A stretch of DNA of 64,000 nt from Rhodospirillaceae bacterium. GTDB lineage: Bacteria; Pseudomonadota; Alphaproteobacteria; Rhodospirillales; Rhodospirillaceae. Within the stretch, counting starts at the first letter, position 1. Each line of letters starts with the position of its first letter. The DNA is taken from positions 114,985-178,984 of the forward strand of contig NSIP01000006.1 of NCBI GenBank assembly GCA_002737725.1, given 5' to 3'. Under the pieces are notes generated by a model that saw only the letters and a program-made list of their open reading frames with translations, made no database searches and was not told where the DNA came from. The position numbers were made by a program, and so were the translations under genes. This document shows, one piece after another, positions 25,754-33,342 of the stretch.

Positions 25754-26581
25754 GTGGGTGCGAAGGTTTGGCGGCAATATGGTGCCGGTCGCTATGGTCA
25801 GATCCATCTCACGATGGCTCAGCCTGATGCAGGCCCAGGATCGCTAACGCCGGTCGTTTGCTTTCATCCCAGCCCCATGTCGGGGGCCTCATATAAAGTT
25901 TTTCAGCGTGTACTGGCCGAAGATCGGTTGGTCCTGTGTCCTGATACACCTGGCTTCGGTGGATCTGATGGGCCCGACACGCCTGTGACCATTCCAGACT
26001 ACGCCGCCGCCATGACCGATTTGCTGGTTGGGCTTGGTTACGGCGCGAAGGGCAAGGGGCCAGTGGACGTGGTGGGATGCCATACGGGCACCTTGATCGG
26101 TGTCGAGTTAGCCACCGGCCGACCCGACCTCGTGCGCAAACTCTCGCTCCCCAGCTTGGCGCTGTTCACCGCCGAAGAACGCACCAAGATGAAGGTGCAG
26201 TTTGGTGGCCCGCAGCCGATCCTGACCGATCCTGATTTTGTGCCTAAAGTGTGGCGCACAACTGTGATTGAAGGCAGCACAGATTCACCGCCAGAGCGCC
26301 GCCTCGAACTGTTTGTCGAGCGATTGAGGTCGGGCACCAAGGGCTGGTTCGGGCCCGAGGCGTCGTTGAATTACGATTGCGAGAGTCGGCTGAAGCAACT
26401 GACCCAACCGTTGTTATTGCTCGTACTCAATGAAATGCTTGGCCCCAATACGCGCCGCGCGAAGGATATCGTGAAGCACGCCGTGTTGGTCGACATCAGC
26501 GCGCAGGCTGCACACGGGGCATGGGATGCGCAGGCGCAACTGATGGCTGATTCGATGCGCGCCTTCTTTGATGCGGCGTGA
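25754..26581 (+). CDS. Alpha/beta-hydrolase-fold protein, nucleophile Ser replaced by His (copy 1)
   Basis: A 275-residue cytoplasmic protein: CFHPSPMSGASYKVF, LCPDTPGFGGSDGP, a nucleophile elbow VGCHTGTL (His at about residue 110 where Ser is usual), and a C-terminal AAHGAWDAQ that can supply the catalytic His. It starts with GTG 25754 after GGGAGA. The absence of a Ser/Asp/Cys nucleophile in both cytoplasmic copies, with the rest of the elbow kept, points to a non-hydrolytic or unusual reaction, as in cofactor-free oxygenases or lyases of the fold; that is inference. The next copy follows 10 bases downstream. Confidence 0.85.
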   Translation: MGAKVWRQYGAGRYGQIHLTMAQPDAGPGSLTPVVCFHPSPMSGASYKVFQRVLAEDRLVLCPDTPGFGGSDGPDTPVTIPDYAAAMTDLLVGLGYGAKGKGPVDVVGCHTGTLIGVELATGRPDLVRKLSLPSLALFTAEERTKMKVQFGGPQPILTDPDFVPKVWRTTVIEGSTDSPPERRLELFVERLRSGTKGWFGPEASLNYDCESRLKQLTQPLLLLVLNEMLGPNTRRAKDIVKHAVLVDISAQAAHGAWDAQAQLMADSMRAFFDAA

Positions 26582-26591
26582 GAGCACAGCA

Positions 26592-27401
26592 GTGAGCACA
26601 CTTCGCCGCGCTTACGGAACCAGCCGCTACGGCCAGTTGCACTACGCAGCAGCAGGGCCGAATGGAACGACGGACAAGACGCCTGTGGTCTGCTTCCACC
26701 AAAGCCCCATCTCGGGCGCGCAGTTTAAGCTGTTTCAACGGGCCATGGCGGTGGATAGGTTGGTGCTGTGTCCCGACACGCCTGGCTTTGGCGGCTCTGA
26801 AGGGCCATCGCGCTTGCCGCAAATTGCCGACTACGCAGCGGCTATGGGTGATTGGCTTGATGGGCTGAAGCTTGGGCCTGTAGATGCGTTGGGATTTCAT
26901 ACCGGAACCTTAGTCGCCATGGAACTTGCGATCTTGCGTCCCGAGTTGGTGCGGCGATTGTCTTTGACCAGTTTGGCGTTGTTCAGTGACGCGGAGCGCG
27001 AACGCAACCGCAAAATCTTCGGCAATCCACGCCCGTTGTTCGACGACCCCGATTATCTGGGGCGCTATTACCGCGATCAGGTGAGTGCGGCCGACCCCGC
27101 CATTTCCGAAGTGCGACGTCTTGAATTGTTTACCGAGCGTATGCGTGCGGGTGCAAATTCGTGGTGGGGGCCAGCGGCCGTTTTTGCTTACGACACAGCC
27201 GAGCGTGCGAAATTGGTGAGTCAACCAACGTTGCTGTTGGTCATGCGCGATACGCTGGCCGACGCCACACGGCGTGCATCTGCGCTATTCCCTAGATCGC
27301 GTGTTGTGGAACGGCTCGACTGGCATGGCCCGACGGCGTGGGACGCAAAGGCTACTGAGGTTGCAGGAGATGTCTCGCGATACTTCGATGGGGCTGCATA
27401 A
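26592..27401 (+). CDS. Alpha/beta-hydrolase-fold protein, nucleophile Ser replaced by His (copy 2)
   Basis: A 269-residue tandem paralogue: CFHQSPISGAQFKLF, LCPDTPGFGGSEGP, elbow LGFHTGTLV (His at about residue 102), and a C-terminal LDWHGPTAWDAK with the candidate catalytic His. I chose GTG 26592 because it aligns with the GTG of copy 1 (both continue R-x-YG-x2-RYGQ) and has GAGAG upstream; a TTG/ATG at 26568-26571 overlaps the previous stop. It is followed after 5 bases by the MFS transporter gene, so copies 1 and 2 and the transporter form one operon. The transported molecule is plausibly their substrate. Confidence 0.85.
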   Translation: MSTLRRAYGTSRYGQLHYAAAGPNGTTDKTPVVCFHQSPISGAQFKLFQRAMAVDRLVLCPDTPGFGGSEGPSRLPQIADYAAAMGDWLDGLKLGPVDALGFHTGTLVAMELAILRPELVRRLSLTSLALFSDAERERNRKIFGNPRPLFDDPDYLGRYYRDQVSAADPAISEVRRLELFTERMRAGANSWWGPAAVFAYDTAERAKLVSQPTLLLVMRDTLADATRRASALFPRSRVVERLDWHGPTAWDAKATEVAGDVSRYFDGAA

Positions 27402-27406
27402 ATTTC

Positions 27407-28657
27407 ATGACCGGAACATTTGCTGCGTGGGTACGGTTCATATCCAGTCATGGTCGATTCTTAAGCTTCGGCTTTTGCATCAACGCATTTATTTCAGTTG
27501 GCCAAACATTTTACATTTCGTTGTTTAATGGCAGCATTCAAGACGCGTTAGGAATCAGTCACGGTGAGATCGCGACGATCTATGGGGCGAGCCTCATGCT
27601 CGGGGCGCTTTTAACCTCGCAGGCGGGGCGCATTTATGACCTCTTTGATTTGCGACTGATCTGCACCATTTTGCTCTTACTGGTGGTTGGCTCAGCGGCG
27701 GCCATGGCAATGGTCACGTCGCCTGTCGGGCTCTTCTTTGCAATGTTTGGAATTAGATTCTTCGGTGGCGGACTGCTGGGGCTTGGTGCGCAGTCCAGCA
27801 TGGCGAGATACTTCGATTTCGAGCGCGGCAAAGCGGCCAGCATCGCCAACGCTGGCCATACATTTGGGTTCGGTATTCTCCCACTGATCGGTGCCATGCT
27901 AGTTGATGGCTTCGGATGGCGCGGGGCGTGGTGGGCCGTGGCGGCGTTCGCGTTGGTCATTATGCTGCCGCTGGTGGCCACGCAACTCCGCGGCCATGGC
28001 GCACGGCATGCGCGGTATATGCAGCGCATGGCCGAGCTTGGCGCAATGCCCTCGGATAACACGGTGCGCCACTTTAGTGTCGGCGAGATGCTGCGCGATA
28101 GGCGCTTTTATATGCTGTTGCCAGGCATGTTGGCGGTTCCAGCAATTTTGTTCACATTTCAATTTCACCAATTGGAGCTGATTGCCGAAAAAGGGTGGGA
28201 CCTAAGAACGTTCGCTGCTAGTTACATTTTGTTTTCTGTCTCTGCATTTCTGGGCAATATGATCGCGGGCGAGTTAGTCGACCGCCACGGCACACGCTGG
28301 CTGCTGCCCTGGTATCTCATCCCGATGATTCCGGCATTGTTCGCAATCGCGTTGACGGACCACCCCGTCGTTATCCAGATTTATATGATTGGGATGGGTC
28401 TCACGTTTGGTTTGGCGCTGGTTGTCGGTGTCACATTGTGGGCCGAACTTTATGGAAGCAAGCACATCGGCGCCATTCGGGGATTCACCGTTGCCCTCAA
28501 CACTTTCATTGCAGCTGGTGGCATGGCTGGTGTGGGTTGGCTGATCGATGTTGGCTACACCATTGCGCAGCAGGCCTTTGCGTGTGGTCTGGTCACAGTC
28601 CTTTCGGCGCTATTGCTGATTCGCGTGGCGCAGCGGTTGCCAGTCAAAGCGAATTAG
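27407..28657 (+). CDS. MFS transporter, 12 transmembrane helices
   Basis: A 416-residue major-facilitator protein with about 12 hydrophobic helices. The segment GRIYDLFDLR after helix 2 is the usual loop 2-3 signature region, and the middle has a cytoplasmic loop HARYMQRMAELGAMP. It resembles the oxalate/formate (OFA) or monocarboxylate branch, though this is by appearance only. It follows the two hydrolase-fold genes closely (5 bases) and is probably the importer or exporter for that operon. The start ATG 27407 has no strong ribosome site, so coupling to the upstream gene is likely. Confidence 0.87.
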   Translation: MTGTFAAWVRFISSHGRFLSFGFCINAFISVGQTFYISLFNGSIQDALGISHGEIATIYGASLMLGALLTSQAGRIYDLFDLRLICTILLLLVVGSAAAMAMVTSPVGLFFAMFGIRFFGGGLLGLGAQSSMARYFDFERGKAASIANAGHTFGFGILPLIGAMLVDGFGWRGAWWAVAAFALVIMLPLVATQLRGHGARHARYMQRMAELGAMPSDNTVRHFSVGEMLRDRRFYMLLPGMLAVPAILFTFQFHQLELIAEKGWDLRTFAASYILFSVSAFLGNMIAGELVDRHGTRWLLPWYLIPMIPALFAIALTDHPVVIQIYMIGMGLTFGLALVVGVTLWAELYGSKHIGAIRGFTVALNTFIAAGGMAGVGWLIDVGYTIAQQAFACGLVTVLSALLLIRVAQRLPVKAN

Positions 28658-28879
28658 CCAGCTTACGCGTTGATCTTCGTGCTGCATGGGCTCGGCTCTT
28701 TCACGCAATAAAATTCTCTCTCACGCGCCACGAAGGTGGCTTCACGCGATGGGTTTTCGTGATCTGCTTTGTGGGTCGATTGCCTTAGCCTTGGCCACTG
28801 GCCTAAAGTTCGGGTGGGCGAATTCGGCTCCCATCACGGTGGTTGGTCACAAAAATAGATTCAACAAAGGGCGGGCAAA

Positions 28880-29446
28880 ATGACGACAGTAAAAATTCTA
28901 GCTTTAGCGGCGATAGTGGTAATCAGCAGTGGCGCGCAGGCTCAAGAGAGCAAAGTCCAAAGCATGCTGCTGCGTTCGGTGACCGTGACATGCAAGCTTG
29001 AAGAGTCGATCGCATTCTATCGTGATATTCTTGGCCAAGAGGTGATGGAAGACGGCATCCAAAGTACCGAAGGCGCCATGCGCTTTCTCGATACCAATCC
29101 CGCCTCAAAAGTGCGTTTTGTCATCATGCGCGGCTCGGGCGTTTATCCGGGCGGTGAGATCATTGGTGGGCGCGTGGCCTTCATGGGCATTGAAGACCCC
29201 AAGGCACCCGCGTGCAAAGATGTAGCCAAACTGAAAAACCAACGCGGTGTGCAGGGCAGCGAGATTCATCCTCATCGTGTCGCCAATATTGATGAAATCG
29301 CCAAACGTGCGAAAGCCAAGGGCGTTGAGATTTTATTTGGACCCAAAGTGTCTGGCACGCGCCTCTCACGCAACATGATGATGTATGATCCGAACGGGCG
29401 CATCGTTGAGGTGTTTGAAGTAAACATTACGAAAGTGCCGGAATAA
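28880..29446 (+). CDS. VOC-superfamily (glyoxalase-like) protein with signal peptide
   Basis: A 188-residue protein. The Sec signal is MTTVKILALAAIVVISSGAQA-QES. A vicinal-oxygen-chelate fold follows: LLRSVTVTCKLEESIAFYRDILGQEV at the N-terminal half, AKAKGVEILFGPKVSG and MMMYDPNGRIVEVFEV at the C-terminal half, with an E near the end as a usual metal ligand. Members include extradiol dioxygenases, isomerases and resistance proteins. An exported member is uncommon, and the role here is unknown. It stands alone between the MFS gene and the small protein at 29.6 kb. AAAGGGCGGG precedes the ATG. Confidence 0.82.
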   Translation: MTTVKILALAAIVVISSGAQAQESKVQSMLLRSVTVTCKLEESIAFYRDILGQEVMEDGIQSTEGAMRFLDTNPASKVRFVIMRGSGVYPGGEIIGGRVAFMGIEDPKAPACKDVAKLKNQRGVQGSEIHPHRVANIDEIAKRAKAKGVEILFGPKVSGTRLSRNMMMYDPNGRIVEVFEVNITKVPE

Positions 29447-29622
29447 CAGAATAAAAGAGATAGAGTCGCTCGCGTCTTTTGCTTGCGCATCCTGCGCGCA
29501 GCAGCGACTCGAGCGCTAACGCTCTGATTCCTTAGACTCTTCAAAGTTAATGAAGGATGCCGTCTTTTTACCCGATGGTTTGCATGCCCGACGGTTACCC
29601 CAAGCCCACACGGGAGCGAAGA

Positions 29623-29757
29623 ATGAGTGAAGTGTTCAGAAAGAGCCTGATGATCGCAGCAAGCGCTATTCTTGCCGCGTTAGTTGTCGCCGCCCACGGC
29701 TATCACGTTCAGTCCAGCGGCCTCACCTCAAATTTCGCAAGTTTGCCACACGCCTGA
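29623..29757 (+). CDS. 44-residue single-span membrane or signal-bearing peptide
   Basis: MSEVFRKSLMIAASAILAALVVAAHG, then HVQSSGLTSNFASLPHA and TGA. One hydrophobic stretch follows a basic N-terminus, so it is either a small membrane protein or a peptide released by signal peptidase. GGAGCGAAGA lies just upstream, and a terminator follows at 29789. The longer frame from 29557 adds residues that look like untranslated leader. No homologue recognised. Confidence 0.45.
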   Translation: MSEVFRKSLMIAASAILAALVVAAHGYHVQSSGLTSNFASLPHA

Positions 29758-29788
29758 TTTCCCCCTCCACTTCAGTTGTGTGCAAAAA

Positions 29789-29819
29789 CTCCGCCATTCC
29801 CCCCCCCGGCGGGGTTTTT
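29789..29819 (+). terminator. Hairpin terminator after the 44-residue ORF
   Basis: CTCCGCC (29789-29795) pairs with GGCGGGG (29808-29814, one G-T pair), and TTTTT follows. The loop is C-rich. It lies before the convergent DUF1838 gene. Confidence 0.6.
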
Positions 29820-29832
29820 GATTCCAGCATTT

Positions 29833-30723
29833 TTATCCGGTGGCTTTTTTGCGGGCGTCAAGAATCCGCTCGAAGAAACTGGTGCCCTCGTCGAACTCGG
29901 GCGATTTTTCAAACAACGGCGAATACGCGCGGGCGCGCGCCAAGTAGTCGGCATCAAGGCCTTCAAAGCCGGTCATCTTCACCGCGTCGAAATGCCAAAT
30001 GTCATGGCCGGGCAAGCCCGCCCCTTTGTCATCGACCATCTCGAGCCAGCGTTCCCAGACGCGGATGTTCCAGCCAGTGCTGGCCGCCCAGGGGGTTTGA
30101 ACTTTGGGGTTAAACACTTCCGATGCGTGGGCCACCAGCGTCGCGCACTCTTTGCTGGGCTGCTGCAAGATCGGTGGGAAGTTTGAAGCGCCGCGAAGTC
30201 GAATCGTATCTCCGTCCAGTGCCCACGAAGGTTTGGGCTCTTCGTCTTTGTAAACGTCAGGGAAGGCTTTTTTCATGCTGCCGTAGTAGTCGCCTTTGGT
30301 GGTTTTGTATTCGCCTTCTTTGTGGCGAATAAAACTGACGCCGACCTTTACGGCTTTGCCATTGAGCGGATTCTTGAATTCGTCGATGAACTTGCCCGTC
30401 TCCAAATCTTCGAAGAACGACATGGTCGACGAATATCGCACCCAGGTTGCTTCATCTTTGCGCGTCCACCAAGCACTTTCCGAACCGCGAAAACCGATCA
30501 GAGGTGTGACGGCGGTGGGCTGCACGCCATAAACGATCCCACGTGTTTTCCACACCACGGGCTCTTTGCCCGATGTGCCATACATGCGCACCAGCGTTTC
30601 GGTGATCGCCTTGGCGTCTGTCGGTAGCGCCTTGGGTGTTGCAGCAGCCGCTGAGGCGCTCGCCATCAACCCCAAGCCTGCGGCCGCAAGGCCAAATCTG
30701 CGTCGCGAAACATCTTCCTTCAT
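29833..30723 (-). CDS. DUF1838-family Tat-exported protein, paralogue C
   Basis: A 296-residue protein with a strong twin-arginine leader, DVSRRRFGLAAAGLGLMAS to AAAATP. It shares the DUF1838 body with paralogues A and B: a KGRIVYG-like TRGIVYGVQPT, PLIGFRGSESAWWTR, FFEDLETGKFIDEFKNPLNG and NIRVWERWLEMVDDKGAG. GGGAGA precedes the ATG at 30723. It is 29 bases downstream of the gene at 30753 and so probably belongs to the nitrilase, MFS-fragment, 30753-gene operon. The predicted location is periplasmic. Function unknown. Confidence 0.82.
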   Translation of the reverse strand: MKEDVSRRRFGLAAAGLGLMASASAAAATPKALPTDAKAITETLVRMYGTSGKEPVVWKTRGIVYGVQPTAVTPLIGFRGSESAWWTRKDEATWVRYSSTMSFFEDLETGKFIDEFKNPLNGKAVKVGVSFIRHKEGEYKTTKGDYYGSMKKAFPDVYKDEEPKPSWALDGDTIRLRGASNFPPILQQPSKECATLVAHASEVFNPKVQTPWAASTGWNIRVWERWLEMVDDKGAGLPGHDIWHFDAVKMTGFEGLDADYLARARAYSPLFEKSPEFDEGTSFFERILDARKKATG

Positions 30724-30752
30724 CGTGGTTCTCCCTTAGTTATAATCGAATA

Positions 30753-31445
30753 CTAACGCGCATCTCCAGACAACTCGACCAAATCATACGTTTGTTTCAA
30801 GTGATCCCAGCGCAGCCGAACGGGAATGCAGTCCTCGGGTGTCGCCCAAATATCGATGGGGGAAAACTGATCGAACAGCATTTGAAAGTGCGCAGCTTTG
30901 AATGTCCCTGCCGCGACGGTGATATCCTCCAGGCCAATGTATTGGCGCTTGATATAGGTGGTCGTGGGCATCAGGTAGGGGCCCGATCCGCCGTTGGGCA
31001 GGTGCGATGATGAAAAACTGGGGCCTTCGCGTTGGGCTATTTCACCGGGAGTGCGTTGTTTGAAGGTATTCAGGCCCCAGGCATCGCCATGCACCGGGTG
31101 TGTACCAAAGCTAGAAGTGCGGCTCGGCGTCTCGAACATCTGATTAAAGCGGCCTTCTATCGCCGTATAGCCCTGGCATTCAGCGGTCGTGTCGGTGAAG
31201 CGAAACCACGAACTGCCGTAGAATTTTTCCTCGATGGTCAATCGCACAAATGAGTCGGTGGGTTGCCAGTCTTTGTTGACGGTCATCACCACGTCACGGA
31301 GTAGACGATCATCATCCATTTCGCACGTCGCGCGCATGGTGCGTGTGCCATCGGGCTGAATAGTCACATAAAATATCTCGCGACCCATCTCGCCTTTGCC
31401 GTCTGTCAGGTAAAGGACTTTGCCGCTGTAGGACCGGTGTTTCAT
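30753..31445 (-). CDS. Unrecognised 230-residue protein with an adjacent broken paralogue
   Basis: I do not recognise the family. The protein looks like a beta-rich lipid- or ligand-binding fold: SYSGKVLYLTDGKGEMGREIF, CEMDDDRLLRDVVMTV, GTHPVHGDAWGL, GGSGPYLMPTTTYIKRQYIG and ETYDLVELSGDAR-like ends. No signal peptide is visible. Its ATG overlaps the stop of the upstream broken paralogue (ATGA), and AGGAGA precedes it. It is followed by DUF1838 paralogue C, 29 bases away. The neighbouring paralogue is truncated (see the chimera at 31442-32120), so this is the surviving copy. Its co-occurrence with DUF1838 is suggestive of shared work. Confidence 0.7.
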   Translation of the reverse strand: MKHRSYSGKVLYLTDGKGEMGREIFYVTIQPDGTRTMRATCEMDDDRLLRDVVMTVNKDWQPTDSFVRLTIEEKFYGSSWFRFTDTTAECQGYTAIEGRFNQMFETPSRTSSFGTHPVHGDAWGLNTFKQRTPGEIAQREGPSFSSSHLPNGGSGPYLMPTTTYIKRQYIGLEDITVAAGTFKAAHFQMLFDQFSPIDIWATPEDCIPVRLRWDHLKQTYDLVELSGDAR

Positions 31446-32120
31446 CGCGCGTCTCCTGTCAGTTCCATCAATTCATACGTCTGCTTGCGGAAGGGCCATT
31501 GCGCCCTCACGGGAATAAAATCTTGGTCAGCGACACACAACTCGGTGGGCGGCTTGTCGGGGAACAGATTTTGAAAATGCACCACATCGAATTTGGCAGT
31601 GGGTACTGAAATTGTTTCTCGCCCCACATAGCGGCGCAATTTGCGCCCGGTGGATGGCACTAACAACGGGCCCGAGCCGCCATCAAGCTGCGTAGAGGTG
31701 GAAAACCGCAAGTTCGGTGCTTGGGGTCGACCCGGTTGACTTGGGCCAAGCCCCAGGCATCGGCATGAACCGGGTGGGTGCCGAGCTCGCGCACGCCATG
31801 GTAAAAAAGCTGGTCGCCATACCCGTGGCAGCCGTGGCTATGCTCCATGCGCCGATGCAGGCTGTCATCAACTTGCGGCGGCTGAGGCTATCAGACAACC
31901 GGCCCAATGGAATCCCTACGACCGCATAGAAGGCGGCGAAGGCAAGCCCGGTGATAAATCCTAGTTGCGTATCGGTCAACAGCAGGTCTTTTTTGATCGA
32001 CGGCAGCAAGATCGCCGGCAATTGTCGATCAAGATAGTTGAATATCTGGCAGAGCATCATCAGGCCGAGGAGGTGGCGTCGATAATTCGGCGTAATATGA
32101 TGTGCAGTAACCTCGGTCAT
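31442..32120 (-). pseudogene. Chimera: MFS transporter N-terminus joined to C-terminus of a 30753-type paralogue
   Basis: From 32120 the frame reads an MFS start (LLGLMMLCQIFNYLDRQLPA, YAVVGIPLGRLSDSLSRRKL) for about 110 residues and then breaks near 31795. In other frames the DNA continues as GTHPVHADAWGLAQVNR and, after a further frameshift near 31715, as LDGGSGPLLVPSTGRKLRRYVG, matching the C-terminal half of the protein encoded at 30753-31445. A deletion has fused two neighbouring genes, and a second indel followed. Neither part is functional. The MFS start lies 4 bases after the nitrilase stop and shows the original operon order. Confidence 0.85.
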
Positions 32121-32124
32121 ACTG

Positions 32125-33192
32125 TTATTCCGCCGCCCTCTTTACACCATCGTCGGGGTACGTGATCACTCCAGCTTTTTCCATATTCTTTAGGGCAACT
32201 GATTGGATTTCCATAATGCGCGCTTTGGAATCCATCGGCTGTTCGGCGAACTGATTGGCCGGATAGAACACGCTAGAGTTATACAGCGGGCGATAAATCT
32301 CCACCCGCTGGCGCAGCAAACGATTGCCCGCGCCGGGTTGCAGCCGTGCGCGACGCAAACCCTCAACGTCAATCGTTGATGAGGCCGTTGTGCATTCGCC
32401 TGGTCCGCCGGACGCTGCCAACACCAAGCCGTTGTAATCGATGATCTTGGAATTTCCCATGGTCTGGCCTTCGGGCAAGTACGTTCCCAACTGGCCCGTC
32501 GCATTGCTGGAAATCAGGTACATCATGTTTTCAGCCGCGCGCACTTTCTTGGCCGACTCCCACGCCCATTTATCGCCCGTGCCCTGGTCGGATGTGGGGT
32601 GCAGCAGCACTTCGGCCCCTCGGAACATGAACATGCGCGCGGCTTCGGGGTACATAATTTCGCCACAGGGCATGATCGCCAAGTTACCCAGCTCGGTTTT
32701 GGCGACGGGGAACGTGCCCTCAATGCCATACATATCCATGTACTTATCGAGAAAATCGTGGGGGCTGCCGGTGTGCACCGTGTTGATGCGCCGGTATTTA
32801 ATCAATACATCGCCGTTGGGCCCGATGATAAACGAGCAGTTGAAGTATCGCCCGGGCCACTTCGGGTCAGTCTCGTAGGCATTCATGCCAAAATAGCATT
32901 TCAATTCTTGTGCCGCTTTTTGAAAGCGCTCGGTGACGGGCCCCGGAATTTCGATACAAGCTTTGTCGATCCATTCTGCGGCGGTTTCGTGCAACGGAAA
33001 ACCGGTGAGGGCAAACTCAGGGAACAGCATCAACTGTTTGCCGCCGCCCGCCATGCGCGCCCCGGCTTTGGCCAGTTGCAGCCAGCGGTCGACACTTTTG
33101 TTCACAATCACCATGGCATCAGCTCGCGTGGTGGTGCTGTTCACACAGTGCGTGTAGACCTGCATGCAGGTCGCCGTCCAAGGCGCAATCAT
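32125..33192 (-). CDS. Nitrilase-superfamily C-N hydrolase with catalytic Lys replaced by Arg
   Basis: A 355-residue protein. The catalytic Glu is seen in LMLFPEFALTGFP and the Cys in IMPCGEIMYPEAA, spaced from the YPE motif as in aliphatic amidase. The segment that normally reads KYRK with the catalytic Lys here reads IKYRRIN, so the Lys is Arg. Family members cleave nitriles, amides or carbamoyl compounds. The protein may be impaired or altered in chemistry. I chose ATG 33192 (GAGGAG upstream) over an ATG at 33285. It starts the leftward operon that continues into the MFS fragment and the 30753 gene. Confidence 0.85.
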   Translation of the reverse strand: MIAPWTATCMQVYTHCVNSTTTRADAMVIVNKSVDRWLQLAKAGARMAGGGKQLMLFPEFALTGFPLHETAAEWIDKACIEIPGPVTERFQKAAQELKCYFGMNAYETDPKWPGRYFNCSFIIGPNGDVLIKYRRINTVHTGSPHDFLDKYMDMYGIEGTFPVAKTELGNLAIMPCGEIMYPEAARMFMFRGAEVLLHPTSDQGTGDKWAWESAKKVRAAENMMYLISSNATGQLGTYLPEGQTMGNSKIIDYNGLVLAASGGPGECTTASSTIDVEGLRRARLQPGAGNRLLRQRVEIYRPLYNSSVFYPANQFAEQPMDSKARIMEIQSVALKNMEKAGVITYPDDGVKRAAE

Positions 33193-33342
33193 CTGAAACT
33201 CCTCAATGTGGTGGGGTGATCTTTTCACCGAGCCGGGTGTCGTGCAACCGCTTATCCTCCGCTCGGTCAACATATGATCGGCCATGGATTAAATCATAAA
33301 ATCGGGCGATGAAAGGAGGGTTAGGTCACAGGAGCCGCTGCG

